From positions 36,982,382-37,046,381 of the forward strand of contig CP154957.1 in NCBI GenBank assembly GCA_039621445.1: DNA of 64,000 nt. Direction: 5' to 3'. A program made the position numbers and the translations under genes. The stretch's first letter is position 1. The number at the start of each line of letters is the position of its first letter. Shown here piece after piece: positions 56,801 to 64,000 of this stretch. Under the pieces are notes generated by a model. It saw only the letters and a program-made list of their open reading frames with translations, was not told the DNA's origin and did not search any database. The stretch comes from Euglena gracilis. Taxonomy: Eukaryota > Euglenida > Euglenophyceae > Euglenales.

Positions 56801-59800
56801 ATAATAAGTCGACTGGCCCATGACCGAGGACATTGTCCACCAAAAAATAATGCAGCTCCATTACATCTTTTTCAGTTTTTGTGGTTGTGTGGTCTGACAG
56901 GCGGTTTGAAAGTGTTTGAATTGTGTTGAAAAAAATTGGCAAAACAAAATCCCACCATTTTTTGTTATGTATTTTTGGCCACCAAAATTTTTCCCCACAC
57001 AATTTTTCATTTTGCCATTTCCGTGTCAATTTCAGGAGCTTCCTAAATTGAGGCTTGAAAATTCAGATTTTGTGCTTGTAACTCCTAATTGGATTGTAAA
57101 ATCCTAATTTGACAGGTACAAAATGTCTACGTTTGCCCCGCAGACCTCAAAAATTTCATGTTCTTGATAATCCTCCAATTTTCCCCCTGCACTTTTTGCC
57201 TAAGATTGTCAAGATTTTTCAATTGTTTTGGCGGAGACTGCCAATGTTTTTCCAGCTTCAACTTTCTATTCAGCTTATTTTTATTATTGATTCTATTATT
57301 TTTCTATTTTATTATTAAATTATTAATATTTCTCAGCACCAAATTCCAACCCTGTGTTTTTTTGAAACCGGTACAGTTAATGGATATTTGTGGAATGACA
57401 CCGTAATGTGTGTGTGTGTGTGTGTGTGTGTGTTGTGTGCCTGTGCTGTGCCTCCTGTCACACTGTTTCTCAGGTGGACCGGCTGCTCAATGCTGGCGGC
57501 ATGGCGCTCATCTCCTCCCTGCTGAGCGCAGACCGGGAGGAGTGCCGGGTGCTTGGGGTAAAGCTGGGGGCGCTGTGCCTGCACATCAATGACAAGCTGC
57601 GGACGAAGTACATGATGTTCGACGTGTGCCAGCACCTGCTGGCCCGCGGCCTGACCCGCATCGGGACGTTCAACGTGCTGTTCAAGTTCGCCCTGGACCT
57701 GTTCCGGCCCTCCTATGAGTCGCTCGCGTCGAAGAAGCCCGCCGGTCTGCCAAAGCTTGTCACAACTGGCCACCTCATCACCACCAACCCAAACCCCAAA
57801 CCCCTCCTGCCAAAGCTAGCATTGGCATAACTCGTTACGAATGGTATTTCAGGCAAACACTCAAAATAGTGATTGTTGCAGATTTCAGAAGCAAACTCTC
57901 ATTGTCTTCTTTGGCAAACCTCACCACCAAGCCTCAACCCAGTGAATTACAGTATCTTTTCTTTTGTAAGGCCCAACAAAAAAAGTGCAGGGCCTAGCGA
58001 AAAAAGTGAAGGGCCTAGCGAAAAAAGTTAAGGGCCTAGCGATAAAAGTATAGGGCCTAGCGATAAAAGTGCAAGGCCTAGCGTTAAAAGTGCAGGGCCT
58101 AGCGTTAAAAGTGCAGGGCCTAGCGATAAAAGTGCAGGGCCTAGCGTTAAAAGTGCAGGGCCCAGCGATAAAAGTGCAGGGCCTAGCGTTAAAAGTGCAG
58201 GGCCCATTCACAAAAAGTTCAAGGCCCAAGTGGAAAATTTTTTGGATTTTTTTGCGCCTTGTGTGGCATTCGCTTTTCAACTCAGAAATGGACATAGGTA
58301 TTTGCGGATGTGGGTTGCTTGCAACTGAGGCTATTGTCGTTTCATATTGCTGATTGTAATGCACACCTGCGTGAGGAGTGTTCTTTCTGAACTTGAAGAG
58401 CAGAGGGCAAGGGCACAAGGCATGGAAAATGCGGAGCAGCTGTGGGGATGTGAACAAGCATCCTTTCAATTGAGTCGAGGGCACCACAGAATGATCTGGA
58501 GTATTGCAGACTCTGACAGCAAACCACACGATGCGCCCTCATAGAAATGGAAGTTGGTGAAGCTCCCAAAAAAAATGGCCCACATTTGCAAACGCCACTG
58601 AAAGTTGCTAATTGCTGTTTGCATGCGCAGCTCTTTCCCGCTGCCTTGCCGGACAGCCCTTGTGAAAGTTACACTCCATCACATATTTTGCATCATTATT
58701 TCTGCTTGATGGTTTCGTTGTGTCATGATTATGGAGATATTGCCCCCCCCCCCGGTGCAATGCCCTGTGGCATTACTTCTTGTCATTGTGAGATTTGCGC
58801 AGGCTCCACAAAAAAATAACTGCGGAAAGTGTTCCTCACTCCTGCCTGAAATGGTGTGCTGTTGGTGACACCTTCATATCCACGTTGTAAATCATCCACT
58901 TGTTTTTGGAATAAGTTGTGTGTTTGCAAATGTGGGCCATTTTTTTGGGAGCTTCACCAACTTCCATTTCTATGAGGGCGCATCGTGTGGTTTGCTGTCA
59001 GAGTCTGCAATACTCCAGATCATTCTGTGGTGCCCTCGACTCAATTGAAAGGATGCTTGTTCACATCCCCACAGCTGCTCCGCATTTTCCATGCCTTGTG
59101 CCCTTGCCCTCTGCTCTTCAAGTTCAGAAAGAACACTCCTCACGCAGGTGTGCATTACAATCAGCAATATGAAACGGCAATAGCCTCAGTTGCAAGCAAC
59201 CCACATCCGCAAATACCTATGTCCATTTCTGAGTTGAAAGGCGAATGCCACACAAGGCGCAAAAAAATCCAAAAAATTTTCCACTTGGGCCTTGAACTTT
59301 TAGTGAATGGGCCCTGCACTTTTAACGCTAGGCCCTGCACTTTTATCGCTAGGCCCTGCACTTTTAACGCTAGGCCCTGCACTTTTATCGCTAGGCCCTG
59401 CACTTTTATCGCTAGGCCCTATACTTTTATCGCTAGGCCCTTAACTTTTATCGCTAGGCCCTTAACTTTTTTTGCCAGGCCCCGCACTTTTTTTGTTGGG
59501 CCTTACAAAAGAATAAATACTGTAAGGTTTGGTGTACCATAATGGAATGGTGGATTTAGTATTTTAACCGCACAAACCTGCACTGTGGTTTATATTTCAA
59601 GTTGCCAAGAAATATTATTTGAAAATGGAACAAGATCTTTTATTGTGCGAAAGAGGAAGAGTGAATGTAAAAAACATATCAAATTGTAAGGACAGGGAAT
59701 TTTCTCCTGATACGTGAGATTTAAAAAAAAATCGGCCTAACAGAAGCCAATCACTCCCAACAGGCCCACCGGGGAGCGAACAGGCCTTACCAACTCCCTG

Positions 59801-62800
59801 GACGCAGCCTGCAAGTCAACCCGTATCCAGGATTCCCATACATCCTTGTCCACCCGGACCCACCCACAAGGGAACGCCCAGGAACCAAAGGGCCATCACA
59901 AGAGCAATGTGCAAAACACACACATACGTTTATTTTCGATAACTTTTTTTGTTTTGCTGGGATCGAGCCACTCCCATTCACCCCCTCCCACATCCCGCAG
60001 TGCGGCGGATCACTCGGAGCCTGTCGTGGTCGTCGTTGAGCTCCGAGGACACTGCGGACAGCTGGGCCAGCGACGAAACCAGCCTCAGCACCCGCCTGCT
60101 GCTGATGGAAGGCCAGAAGGACCACATCGTGCACCGCGAGTGTGGCCCTCCAGCCTGCCTTCCCTCCCCTGCGTAGTGCAGGAGCAGCTTGATTCTCTGG
60201 CGTTGGGGGGGGGGGGTTGGGGGTTGCAGCGCGGACAAAAATTACAGGAAACAAGCATTACAGGGGAAAAAATACGGAAAAATTTTGGGACAATTTCGAT
60301 TTTCGAAAAATTAATTTTGGGAAAATTTTAAATTCGAAACAGTTAAAGCAACGGTGGACAATTGTGTGAAGTGATCCTGGAAAAAGAGAAGAATCTGCCC
60401 TGAAGCACTGTCGAAAGGTGGTTCCCATCTAGTTGTTTTTTTTATTTCTTATGGTGGTTGAAATTTTGGCAAAACAACGGTCGGTATTGCATACATGCAA
60501 AGCGTGGAAGGAAGAATATCTTGAGCCCAAGTGAGGCAGAGCAAGTGCTGGATGTTGCCAAAAAATTGCACAAGTGGCATGGAGGCTGCCATCCAAGGCC
60601 ATCACCATCCAGCCTCGGTTCGGGGGACTGTTTTTTTTCCATTTTATTGTCCAGCACGCGCCCAAAGCAGTGAGGTCTGGGTCGGATTTTGGCGAGTTGT
60701 GTTTTGGGTTGGGCCCCCTCGGGGGGGGATGGGTGGGTGCCTCTGGGGGGGGGGGGTCTTCTAATTTAGACTCGTTGCACCAAAAAAAAATGACCCAAAA
60801 TTGACCCCCAGAAGTCGGTCACGCTCCCCAAGGGGTGGGTGGGTTTGTGGGTACCAACCCCAGGGTCATAAAACCCTCTGATCAGGCTTTCTGTTTTCTT
60901 TTGCACAGGGTGATGCGGATCATCATGATGCTGCTGGCGGCCAACAACCAACGCTTCGCCACCTTCCCAGCCGACGTGCAAGCAGTCTTCTCTCTGGTCA
61001 TGCAGTATTTGGACCGTGTCCTAGATGTGAAGGAGAACGTTGACGGCTTATTGGAATACACAGGTACAACCCCTTGTCCAACAGGAATTGACATTGCCTG
61101 CTTCCTATGAAAATGGATTATTGGGAAAGGTAACGTCTGTTTTTCCTTTTTGACTGTTTGATTGAAGAAGATGATCTTGAGATGATGTTCTTATATTCTT
61201 TCGCTATTGTGACCCAAAACCTCAATAATTATGCTTTTTGTTGAATACCTGAGCAGCAACAGCCAAAAGCCCCGTAAATCTATGATTGTCACCGTAGACA
61301 AATTCATAAAACCAAACAGGGTCGAAAAATACAAAGTCAAAAAAATGCGGTGTAGAATGGGGCTCAATTTTCGCAAACATCAGAACATTTCATCCCAGCT
61401 TTGCTCTACATTGTGCTTGGGCAAATGCAATTTCCAACCCTGGACCGTCCTTGGACCAGCCAAGGACAGTCTTGAGTAAAAGAAAGTAAAGTATTTAAAG
61501 TGAAGAAGAAAGACAGAAAGAAAGAAAGAAAGAAAGAAAGGAAATGCTCCCATCTTTGAGGACCACCAGAGTCCCAAAGGAGGAATGCCAGGGTTGATTG
61601 CAAAACTAAGCAAATGTGGGCTCCCAAGTTTATTCTTCATGAAGTTATGTATATGTTGTTTTTGGAGTTGGCAATGAACTTTTTTTGAAAGGGTATCCTT
61701 TATTGTTTATTGAAACGAAGAGACCCCCACATTTTTATTTCAAATCTATGAAGCCAGAGCAAATGCTTGACAAAACAGTTTACACAACACTCTTTTCTTA
61801 ACTTCTGGTCTCCACTTTTCTCAGGTACCCACTGGATGGACCTCTTCTTGGTTGTTTACCGCTCTTTGCCTTGCGGCAAGCCTCACAGCCCCACCAACAG
61901 CAACCCAGCAGCTTCTAGGGAGCCCTCGGCTGACAGCGTGGCCGTCGACGTTACCATTCAGGGCCTGTTCAGGCTTTGCTGCAAGGAACCCTCAGCGCAA
62001 AGCAAACGTTGTTCGTTTTAAGCAAGGTAGCATTTTTCAACCCAAAAAAACACCTCCGAGTGTGCACTTTTAGTTGATTTCAGGCGTCATTTTGGATGTG
62101 CTGCTCAGATCAGCGACCCTGTGGACCAGGGAGCGGTGTAACATCGACCACCCCACCTTACCACATGTCGCACCCTCACTGGAATAAAGTATTTGTCACT
62201 CAGTCTTAGCCCCCCCCCCCCCGCAGAATGCTGTAGACCCCAATTTGTGGGTCTCCTGAGACAGCCGCCCCACAGGTCCTGAGATGTGCCACCACACCTT
62301 CTGTTGGTTCAAACCCCTTCTCCCCCCCGCCTCCACCAATGTGGCACTGGCAATCCCATTGCGACCCACGTTGATTTCGGGGGGGGGGGGGCTCCTGCTG
62401 CTCTGCCTGGGCCTGACCGCCCAGCCCCTCAAGCCGAAGATCACGAAGCTGCTTCTGGCGGACCTGCGGCGGGTGCCAAAGTACTGCACCGCCAACCGGC
62501 TAAAAGCCATGGTGGACGCCCCCGACTTCCAGACCCTCATCCTGGGTTGCCCCCGGCCATCATTGCCACCGTTGCTGTCTCCTCTCCCAGCCACTGTCTA
62601 TGGTTGGAACTGAAATTATTCTTCACAGCTCATCAACCTGAGAGAAGCAGCGGCGATCAAAAAATTAAAAATGAAAATTTAAAATTTTAAATTTTTTATT
62701 TTTTTCTAAAAATGCTGGAGGGGCAATGAGGGTCAATCAGCCGCGCAAGTGGGAGAGGGTGCCGGGGCAGTTCCCCTTCCCCTCCTCCCCTCCCTCCCCT

Positions 62801-63333
62801 CCCTCCGCCTTTCAGGGTGTCTGGTGACGCACTTCCAGGCGAACTACTCCCTCGCGGGGGAGGCGGTGCCCAACGTGCTGCAGAACCTGGGGCAGCTGCT
62901 GGGGGGCCTCGAGCGGGTGGTGCCCCTGCCGGGCGACCTGGCGCTGAGCCTCATCCACATGCTGGGTCTGCCCTGTCTCTGCCCCGCCAGACAGACAGGA
63001 AAGGCACCCAACGTTTCCCCTGTGTCAGAACGGCACAGGCGGCATCCAAGTCCAGTGGCTTGGGTGAGATAGAAACGCCTTCCCTGGCGGCTTGCTTCAT
63101 AGGCAGCATCGTTTTTTTGTTCAGCGACCCGAAGGCAAGCTGGATTATTTATGGCTTGGCTTCAGTTTTTTAAGCACCACCGAACCACAAGAACAATCAA
63201 CAATCTATTTTTCATTAAACCAATTAATTGCGCTTCTTACGTTTTCTGATCCACCGCTTGCGCCGGGAGCCATCAAAGCTTTTGAGGGGTTTCTTGTGAG
63301 GGGGCAAGCAGCCATGTATTCAGTGGCATAAAG

Positions 63334-63396
<63 letters not shown>

Positions 63397-64000
63397 AATA
63401 TATATAGATATATGTATATATATATATTTTGAATAATAAAAATGGTAAAATAAAAACAACAACAATACGCCTAAAAATAGGCAGCAATCTCTCAACTTGC
63501 ATTGCCCGAGCACTGTAGCAATGGAGAGTTGCTGAGGCAACTCCTCAGCAACTGTGCACAACTCCGTGTGCAACTCAGTGCTTCCGTTCCGTAGATTTTT
63601 TTCAACAGCAAACCTTTGGTGATCTTTGCTGAAGGACTGAAGGGGTGGGTCGGACTGCTTAGGCTGCCCCTTGGGTGCGGCCAGGGTGCCAGCTGGGGTT
63701 TTTGTTGGTATCTTTTCTGAACCACGAGAAGCCGTCTCCCAAAGGGAATCGTCTCGATGTCAGCGATGGCGTTGGCCAGGCCCCCGGCGCCCCTGATGCC
63801 CCCGCTGCGGCCCCAGGGCTGCTGGCGGTGCAGAACACGCCGGAGGTGCGGCGGACGATGAAGGCGGCGGGCCTGTTCGAGGCGCGGGACCGGCTGGCGC
63901 TGCACCTGCTCGGCACCGCGACGTCCCTCGCCGCCCTCGCCGCGCTGACCACCCTCAGCGTCCAGCCCTGCTTCCGGGAGGAGCCCACCTGGCTCATCCT
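28107..64000 (+). CDS. Giant solenoid and lectin-fold protein, BEACH-family type (WDFY3/LvsA-like), partial
   Basis: About 30 exons that mostly agree in phase: 28107-28193, 29265-29360, 29756-29814, 31538-31705, 32077-32170, 33769-33830, 34458-34655, 34734-34909, 35612-35774, 37824-37924, 38341-38534, 38695-38823, 44741-44900, 51241-51473, 52716-52878, 53474-53523 (or 53554), 53788-53910, 54274-54347, 55215-55368, 55599-55757, 56144-56298, 56452-56709, 57474-57744, 60001-60139, 60909-61063, 61825-62007, 62084-62166, 62425-62545, 62816-62965, 63817 to the end. Helical repeat segments flank a concanavalin A-like region, the N-terminal layout of large BEACH proteins, which act in membrane traffic and autophagy. 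The defining BEACH and WD40 parts are not in the window, so the family call rests on architecture only. At least one exon is probably missing between 51473 and 52716, and the 38823/44741 junction does not agree in phase. Confidence 0.6.
28408..28524. mobile_element. Small inverted-repeat element (MITE or hairpin)
   Basis: Perfect 23-bp inverted ends (GTAGTTGACAGTGTTCAACA plus GAA on the left) bound a 117-bp segment. No target duplication was seen. It lies in the first intron of the giant gene. Confidence 0.6.
30085..31415. mobile_element. Region with repeated GCGCAATTGCACAAAGGAACC motifs; possible degraded transposon
   Basis: Words such as TTGCGCAATTGCACAGAGGA, GCAGTTGTGCAAAGGAACC and GAGCAATTGCACAAAGGAAC recur at about 30115, 30530, 30695, 31010, 31090 and 31355 in both orientations. 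The right edge ends in a sequence whose complement starts CTTAGGTGGCCG, close to the terminal repeat of the element at 39896-44528. No left end was found. Confidence 0.45.
31715..31840. repeat. TG/GC-rich simple repeat directly after an exon
   Basis: The donor GTGTGT at 31706 runs straight into a TGCG/TGTG tract, so the 5' splice site itself is part of the simple sequence. Confidence 0.85.
32960..33275 (+). repeat. Dispersed repeat family B, copy 1
   Basis: Shares with 49725-50040, in order and orientation, GGCTCCCATTTT, CGGACCAAGTTAGGCAGAAT, GTGTTCCC..AAATCTTCCAAAAT, CGGCGCG and CTCCCCGAATCCG. Confidence 0.75.
34357..34413. repeat. (CA)n microsatellite
   Basis: An uninterrupted CA array about 45 bp upstream of the exon at 34458. 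Confidence 0.95.
35049..35181. mobile_element. 133-bp palindromic element, family H
   Basis: Perfect 22-bp inverted ends beginning TACCCCAGGGTTTGATATAA. The interior is also inverted (TTTAGGTGGGG facing CCCCCCACCTGT). Half-site relatives lie at about 521-575 and 5788-5850. Confidence 0.6.
35785..35905 (+). repeat. CCGGAATAAA repeat, family F, + copy
   Basis: GCAGGGAGATATTCCGG followed by tandem CCGGAATAAA units. The 3' edge contains GCCAGCCAACGG. It begins about 10 bp after the 35775 donor. Confidence 0.75.
36755..36985 (-). repeat. Dispersed repeat family E, inverted copy
   Basis: Reverse-complement counterpart of 16968-17195: AACCAACTTTTGGCCCTGCC, then GTAAAGGAATTTTGCC, then CAGGTTATTT motifs. 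Confidence 0.7.
37405..37570 (-). repeat. CCGGAATAAA repeat, family F, inverted copy with (TA)n core
   Basis: GACCGGAATAAACCGGAA, a (TA)n tract at about 37430-37492, more CCGGAATAAA units and finally CCGGAATATCTCCCTGCC, the reverse complement of the left edge at 35785. Confidence 0.75.
39178..39183 (+). terminator. Possible poly(A) signal inside the presumed 5.9 kb intron
   Basis: An AATAAA hexamer lies about 335 nt after the TAA that would end the unspliced exon at 38695. It could mark a gene end or be a chance or cryptic site within the intron. Confidence 0.25.
41515..41580. repeat. CCAACGACCACC..CGGTCAGT repeat
   Basis: Copy of the unit clustered at 15585-15975, with C tracts between the two half-motifs. 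Confidence 0.6.
41876..41985. repeat. GGCCCGGC-type GC-rich satellite fragment
   Basis: About 110 bp made of CCCGG and CGGCCCGG units, the same composition as the 2 kb block at 47215-49195. Confidence 0.85.
41990..42375. repeat. 19-bp minisatellite
   Basis: About 19 units of GATGGCCATCATTGGTCAT with C/G variation at the unit border. The open frame with a 19-residue period here is an artefact. Confidence 0.92.
42376..43060. repeat. Two nested tandem duplications
   Basis: A unit with TCGGCTCGAAAACACTTTTT and its variant with TCAGCTCGAAAACAGTTTTT are adjacent (about 160 bp period). Then a unit of about 210 bp containing GGCGGGGAGTTGCGGGGAAA and GCGTTCCAAGGGCTTCAA occurs twice, with a degenerate third copy near 43.1-43.2 kb. 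Confidence 0.8.
43420..43990. repeat. Array of CTATAACCCCCCC / TTACTAACCCC units
   Basis: Repeated ACTAACCCCCCC, GGCCAACCAACCAAAC and GGGGTTTATAAGTGGGG words with C and G tracts. Related sequence is at about 14740-14840. Confidence 0.65.
43478..43700 (-). repeat. Dispersed repeat family C, inverted copy
   Basis: Reverse complement of 15993-16240 in order: TTTATAAACCCC, TTTTTTCGGCCGCAAACCAC, TTTTCACCAACAATTCC. Confidence 0.7.
44188..44282. repeat. CTAACGACCCCC..GGTCAGTAGCGATA repeat
   Basis: Two direct units and an inverted TAGCGGTCGTTGGAGTAGG end, related to 15585-15975. Confidence 0.6.
44741..53554 (+). CDS. Giant gene, concanavalin A-like lectin-fold block
   Basis: Exon 44741-44900 ends with a PHFFFNGQRG motif at a GTGTGA donor and continues in phase into 51241-51473 (FESFPGPEVGYTFGCWVQS), the aromatic-rich strand pattern that opens the lectin-like domain of large BEACH proteins. 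Exon 52716-52878 gives GALSLYVDGRRAHVV and a YLGST strand, and exon 53474 gives GLIGTAYFLHGALDP, matching the later strands of that fold (sugar-type binding is not implied). The stretch normally containing the W-H-H-type strand is missing, so a small exon between 51474 and 52715 was probably overlooked. The intron 44901-51240 holds a (CATA)n array and a 2 kb satellite. Confidence 0.6.
44969..45722. repeat. (CATA)n microsatellite, about 750 bp
   Basis: Nearly pure CATA/TACA tetramer array with a few CATG units near the start and an ACGAC break near 45341. A short (AAC)n follows at about 45744. The frames over it in all phases are artefacts. Confidence 0.98.
46170..47215. repeat. Tandem and inverted units of about 180-210 bp with AAAAAATCGATTTTTT
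   Basis: Four direct units each contain AAAAAATCGATTTTTTGAAA, GATGGGGAACTGCACGGACC, CCCCGGCCCCTCCGGACCG and CGTTTTTCAGCCTTCCGGGG. A further unit then runs inverted, with a symmetry centre near 47012 (TTTCCCCGGCGGGGAAA). The last unit leads directly into the GC-rich satellite. Confidence 0.88.
47215..49195. repeat. 2 kb GGCCGGGCC-type GC-rich satellite
   Basis: Degenerate repeats of GCCGGGCCGGGCC, GCCGCCGGGCCG and CAGGCCGGGTCAGGCC. An internal block of about 138 bp is duplicated in tandem (about 47829-47966 and 47967-48100). The long open frame across it (Pro/Gly/Arg/Ala only) results from the lack of AT and is not a gene. Confidence 0.93.
49339..49409. repeat. (CATA)n/(CATG)n array
   Basis: CATA units pass into CATGCATG units, as at the start of the 44969 array. 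Confidence 0.9.
49725..50040 (+). repeat. Dispersed repeat family B, copy 2
   Basis: Counterpart of 32960-33275 at perhaps 75 percent identity by eye. Contains TAACCCTA-like words that are not telomere arrays. Confidence 0.75.
53788..57744 (+). CDS. Giant gene, middle solenoid block
   Basis: Exons 53788-53910 (WWYIHAIRGLPGEHRP; its acceptor is weak), 54274-54347, 55215-55368 (LVCHAATALERLRFVPTVLR), 55599-55757 (LLLRILVSMVHHDAAAGAMV), 56144-56298 (NLDGLHLLMDLFRVALSPAQ), 56452-56709 (LCRDSEELGVLLEFLLHAEF) and 57474-57744 (LNAGGMALISSLLSADREEC). All are helical and leucine-rich and agree in phase. The 55368/55599 junction uses a GC donor (GCAATC) and an AG at 55597-55598. An alternative AG at 55584-55585, supplied by a dispersed repeat, would add four in-frame codons but lacks a matching donor. 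Confidence 0.65.
54376..54471. repeat. (GGT)n trinucleotide array
   Basis: About 32 uninterrupted GGT units, 28 bp after the donor at 54348. The homopolymer-peptide frames are artefacts. Confidence 0.97.
54620..55110. mobile_element. MITE-like element, family D copy 2
   Basis: The same layout as 7456-8095: GGGAGGTAGG left, ATACCTCCCG right, GGGCCGCGGCC blocks inside both ends, and an inner block with GTTGAACCCTTC and GCGAACCCAAAGAG. It lies just upstream of the exon at 55215. Confidence 0.6.
55496..55591 (+). repeat. Dispersed repeat family A, copy 6, abutting an exon
   Basis: TTAGGTCGAAATTCTC, CTTTGCGGACTGCCATGG and CCCACCAGGCCTTCCCGTCC occur in family order. The right end runs to within a few bases of the 55599 exon, so the repeat tail lies in the 3' splice region. 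Confidence 0.65.
57745..60000. other. 2.3 kb intron of the giant gene, mostly a foldback element
   Basis: Bounded by a GTCTGC donor and a CAG acceptor in matching phase. Apart from the foldback element at 57947-59525, about 200 bp on the left and 475 bp on the right look unique and AT-rich, with nothing coding. Confidence 0.7.
57947..59525. mobile_element. Foldback element with minisatellite arms
   Basis: Two inverted arms, about 57947-58593 and 58920-59525, outer ends TTACAGTAT and ATACTGTAA, surround a loop of about 325 bp. The outer part of each arm is a 21-bp minisatellite with units such as AAAAGTGCAGGGCCTAGCG (about 11 units left, 8-9 right); the inner part is unique and nearly identical between arms. 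This is the layout of foldback transposons. Mirror open frames on both strands reflect the symmetry and are not genes. No clear target duplication. Confidence 0.85.
60001..64000 (+). CDS. Giant gene, downstream solenoid block, runs off the window
   Basis: Exons 60001-60139 (Ser-rich linker: RSLSWSSLSSEDTADSWAS), 60909-61063 (MRIIMMLLAANNQRFATFPA), 61825-62007 (HWMDLFLVVYRSLPCGK), 62084-62166 (VILDVLLRSATLWTRERC), 62425-62545 (LKPKITKLLLADLRRVPKYC), 62816-62965 (CLVTHFQANYSLAGEAVPNV) and 63817-64000 (VRRTMKAAGLFEARDRLALH, open at the window end). Every junction agrees in phase with GT-AG borders. The sequence stays helical, and the gene clearly continues beyond 64000. Confidence 0.65.
61508..61540. 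repeat. (GAAA)n array
   Basis: AGAAAGAAAG units in the intron before the exon at 61825. Confidence 0.85.
63339..63430. repeat. (TA)n microsatellite with ATATAAATATA breaks
   Basis: About 90 bp of TA with occasional AAATA or AGATA interruptions, in the last intron of the window. Confidence 0.95.

Noticed and set aside
57921-59542. Mirror open frames on both strands (CTFNARPCTFIAR type)
   Set aside because: Explained by the minisatellite arms of the foldback element, not a protein family.

Overview
This window is nuclear DNA from an intron-rich eukaryote. Short, GC-rich exons (about 20-270 nt) sit in introns that are often 0.5-6 kb long and full of homopolymer G and C tracts, microsatellites and dispersed repeats. 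The genes recognised are a eukaryotic class I ribonucleotide reductase large subunit and a giant solenoid plus lectin-fold protein of the BEACH-family type. The organism cannot be named from the sequence. A protist or alga with a large genome is a guess, weakly helped by the frequent GC-AG introns, which are known to be common in some protist lineages. No bacterial gene arrangement, tRNA, rRNA or CRISPR array was seen.

Layout, all genes on the + strand. (1) 834-3481: the 3' part of an unrecognised gene, five phase-consistent exons ending in TGA. (2) 3482-6328: intergenic, repeat-rich. (3) 6329-27053: a ribonucleotide reductase R1 gene of about 24 exons and about 800 codons. (4) 27054-28106: intergenic, with a candidate poly(A) signal. 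(5) 28107 to the window end: about 30 exons of a very long gene encoding alpha-solenoid segments, a concanavalin A-like fold and more solenoid. Any BEACH and WD40 parts would lie beyond the window. A split into two genes near 38.8-39.2 kb is possible.

Exon ends were placed by hand from protein similarity to well-known R1 proteins, from splice dinucleotides and from reading-phase agreement between neighbouring exons. Nearly all junctions agree in phase. Two R1 junctions do not resolve with GT-AG or GC-AG rules, and one gap in the third gene (38.8-44.7 kb) has a phase mismatch.

The main discovery is in the R1 gene. The fold and most R1 motifs are well kept, but all three active-site cysteines align with serine, the asparagine of the radical-site loop is glycine, the second tyrosine of the radical-transfer pair is threonine, and the C-terminal redox cysteine tail is absent. 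This looks like an intact gene for a non-catalytic R1 paralogue.

The introns carry a recognisable mobile and repeat landscape: a 4.6 kb element with perfect 20-bp terminal inverted repeats and a 5-bp target duplication (39,896-44,528), a 1.6 kb foldback element with minisatellite arms (57,947-59,525), a 2 kb GGCCGGGCC-type satellite (47.2-49.2 kb), several dispersed families present in two to six copies, and long (CATA)n and (TG)n tracts. Very long open frames in these tracts are artefacts of the repeats.
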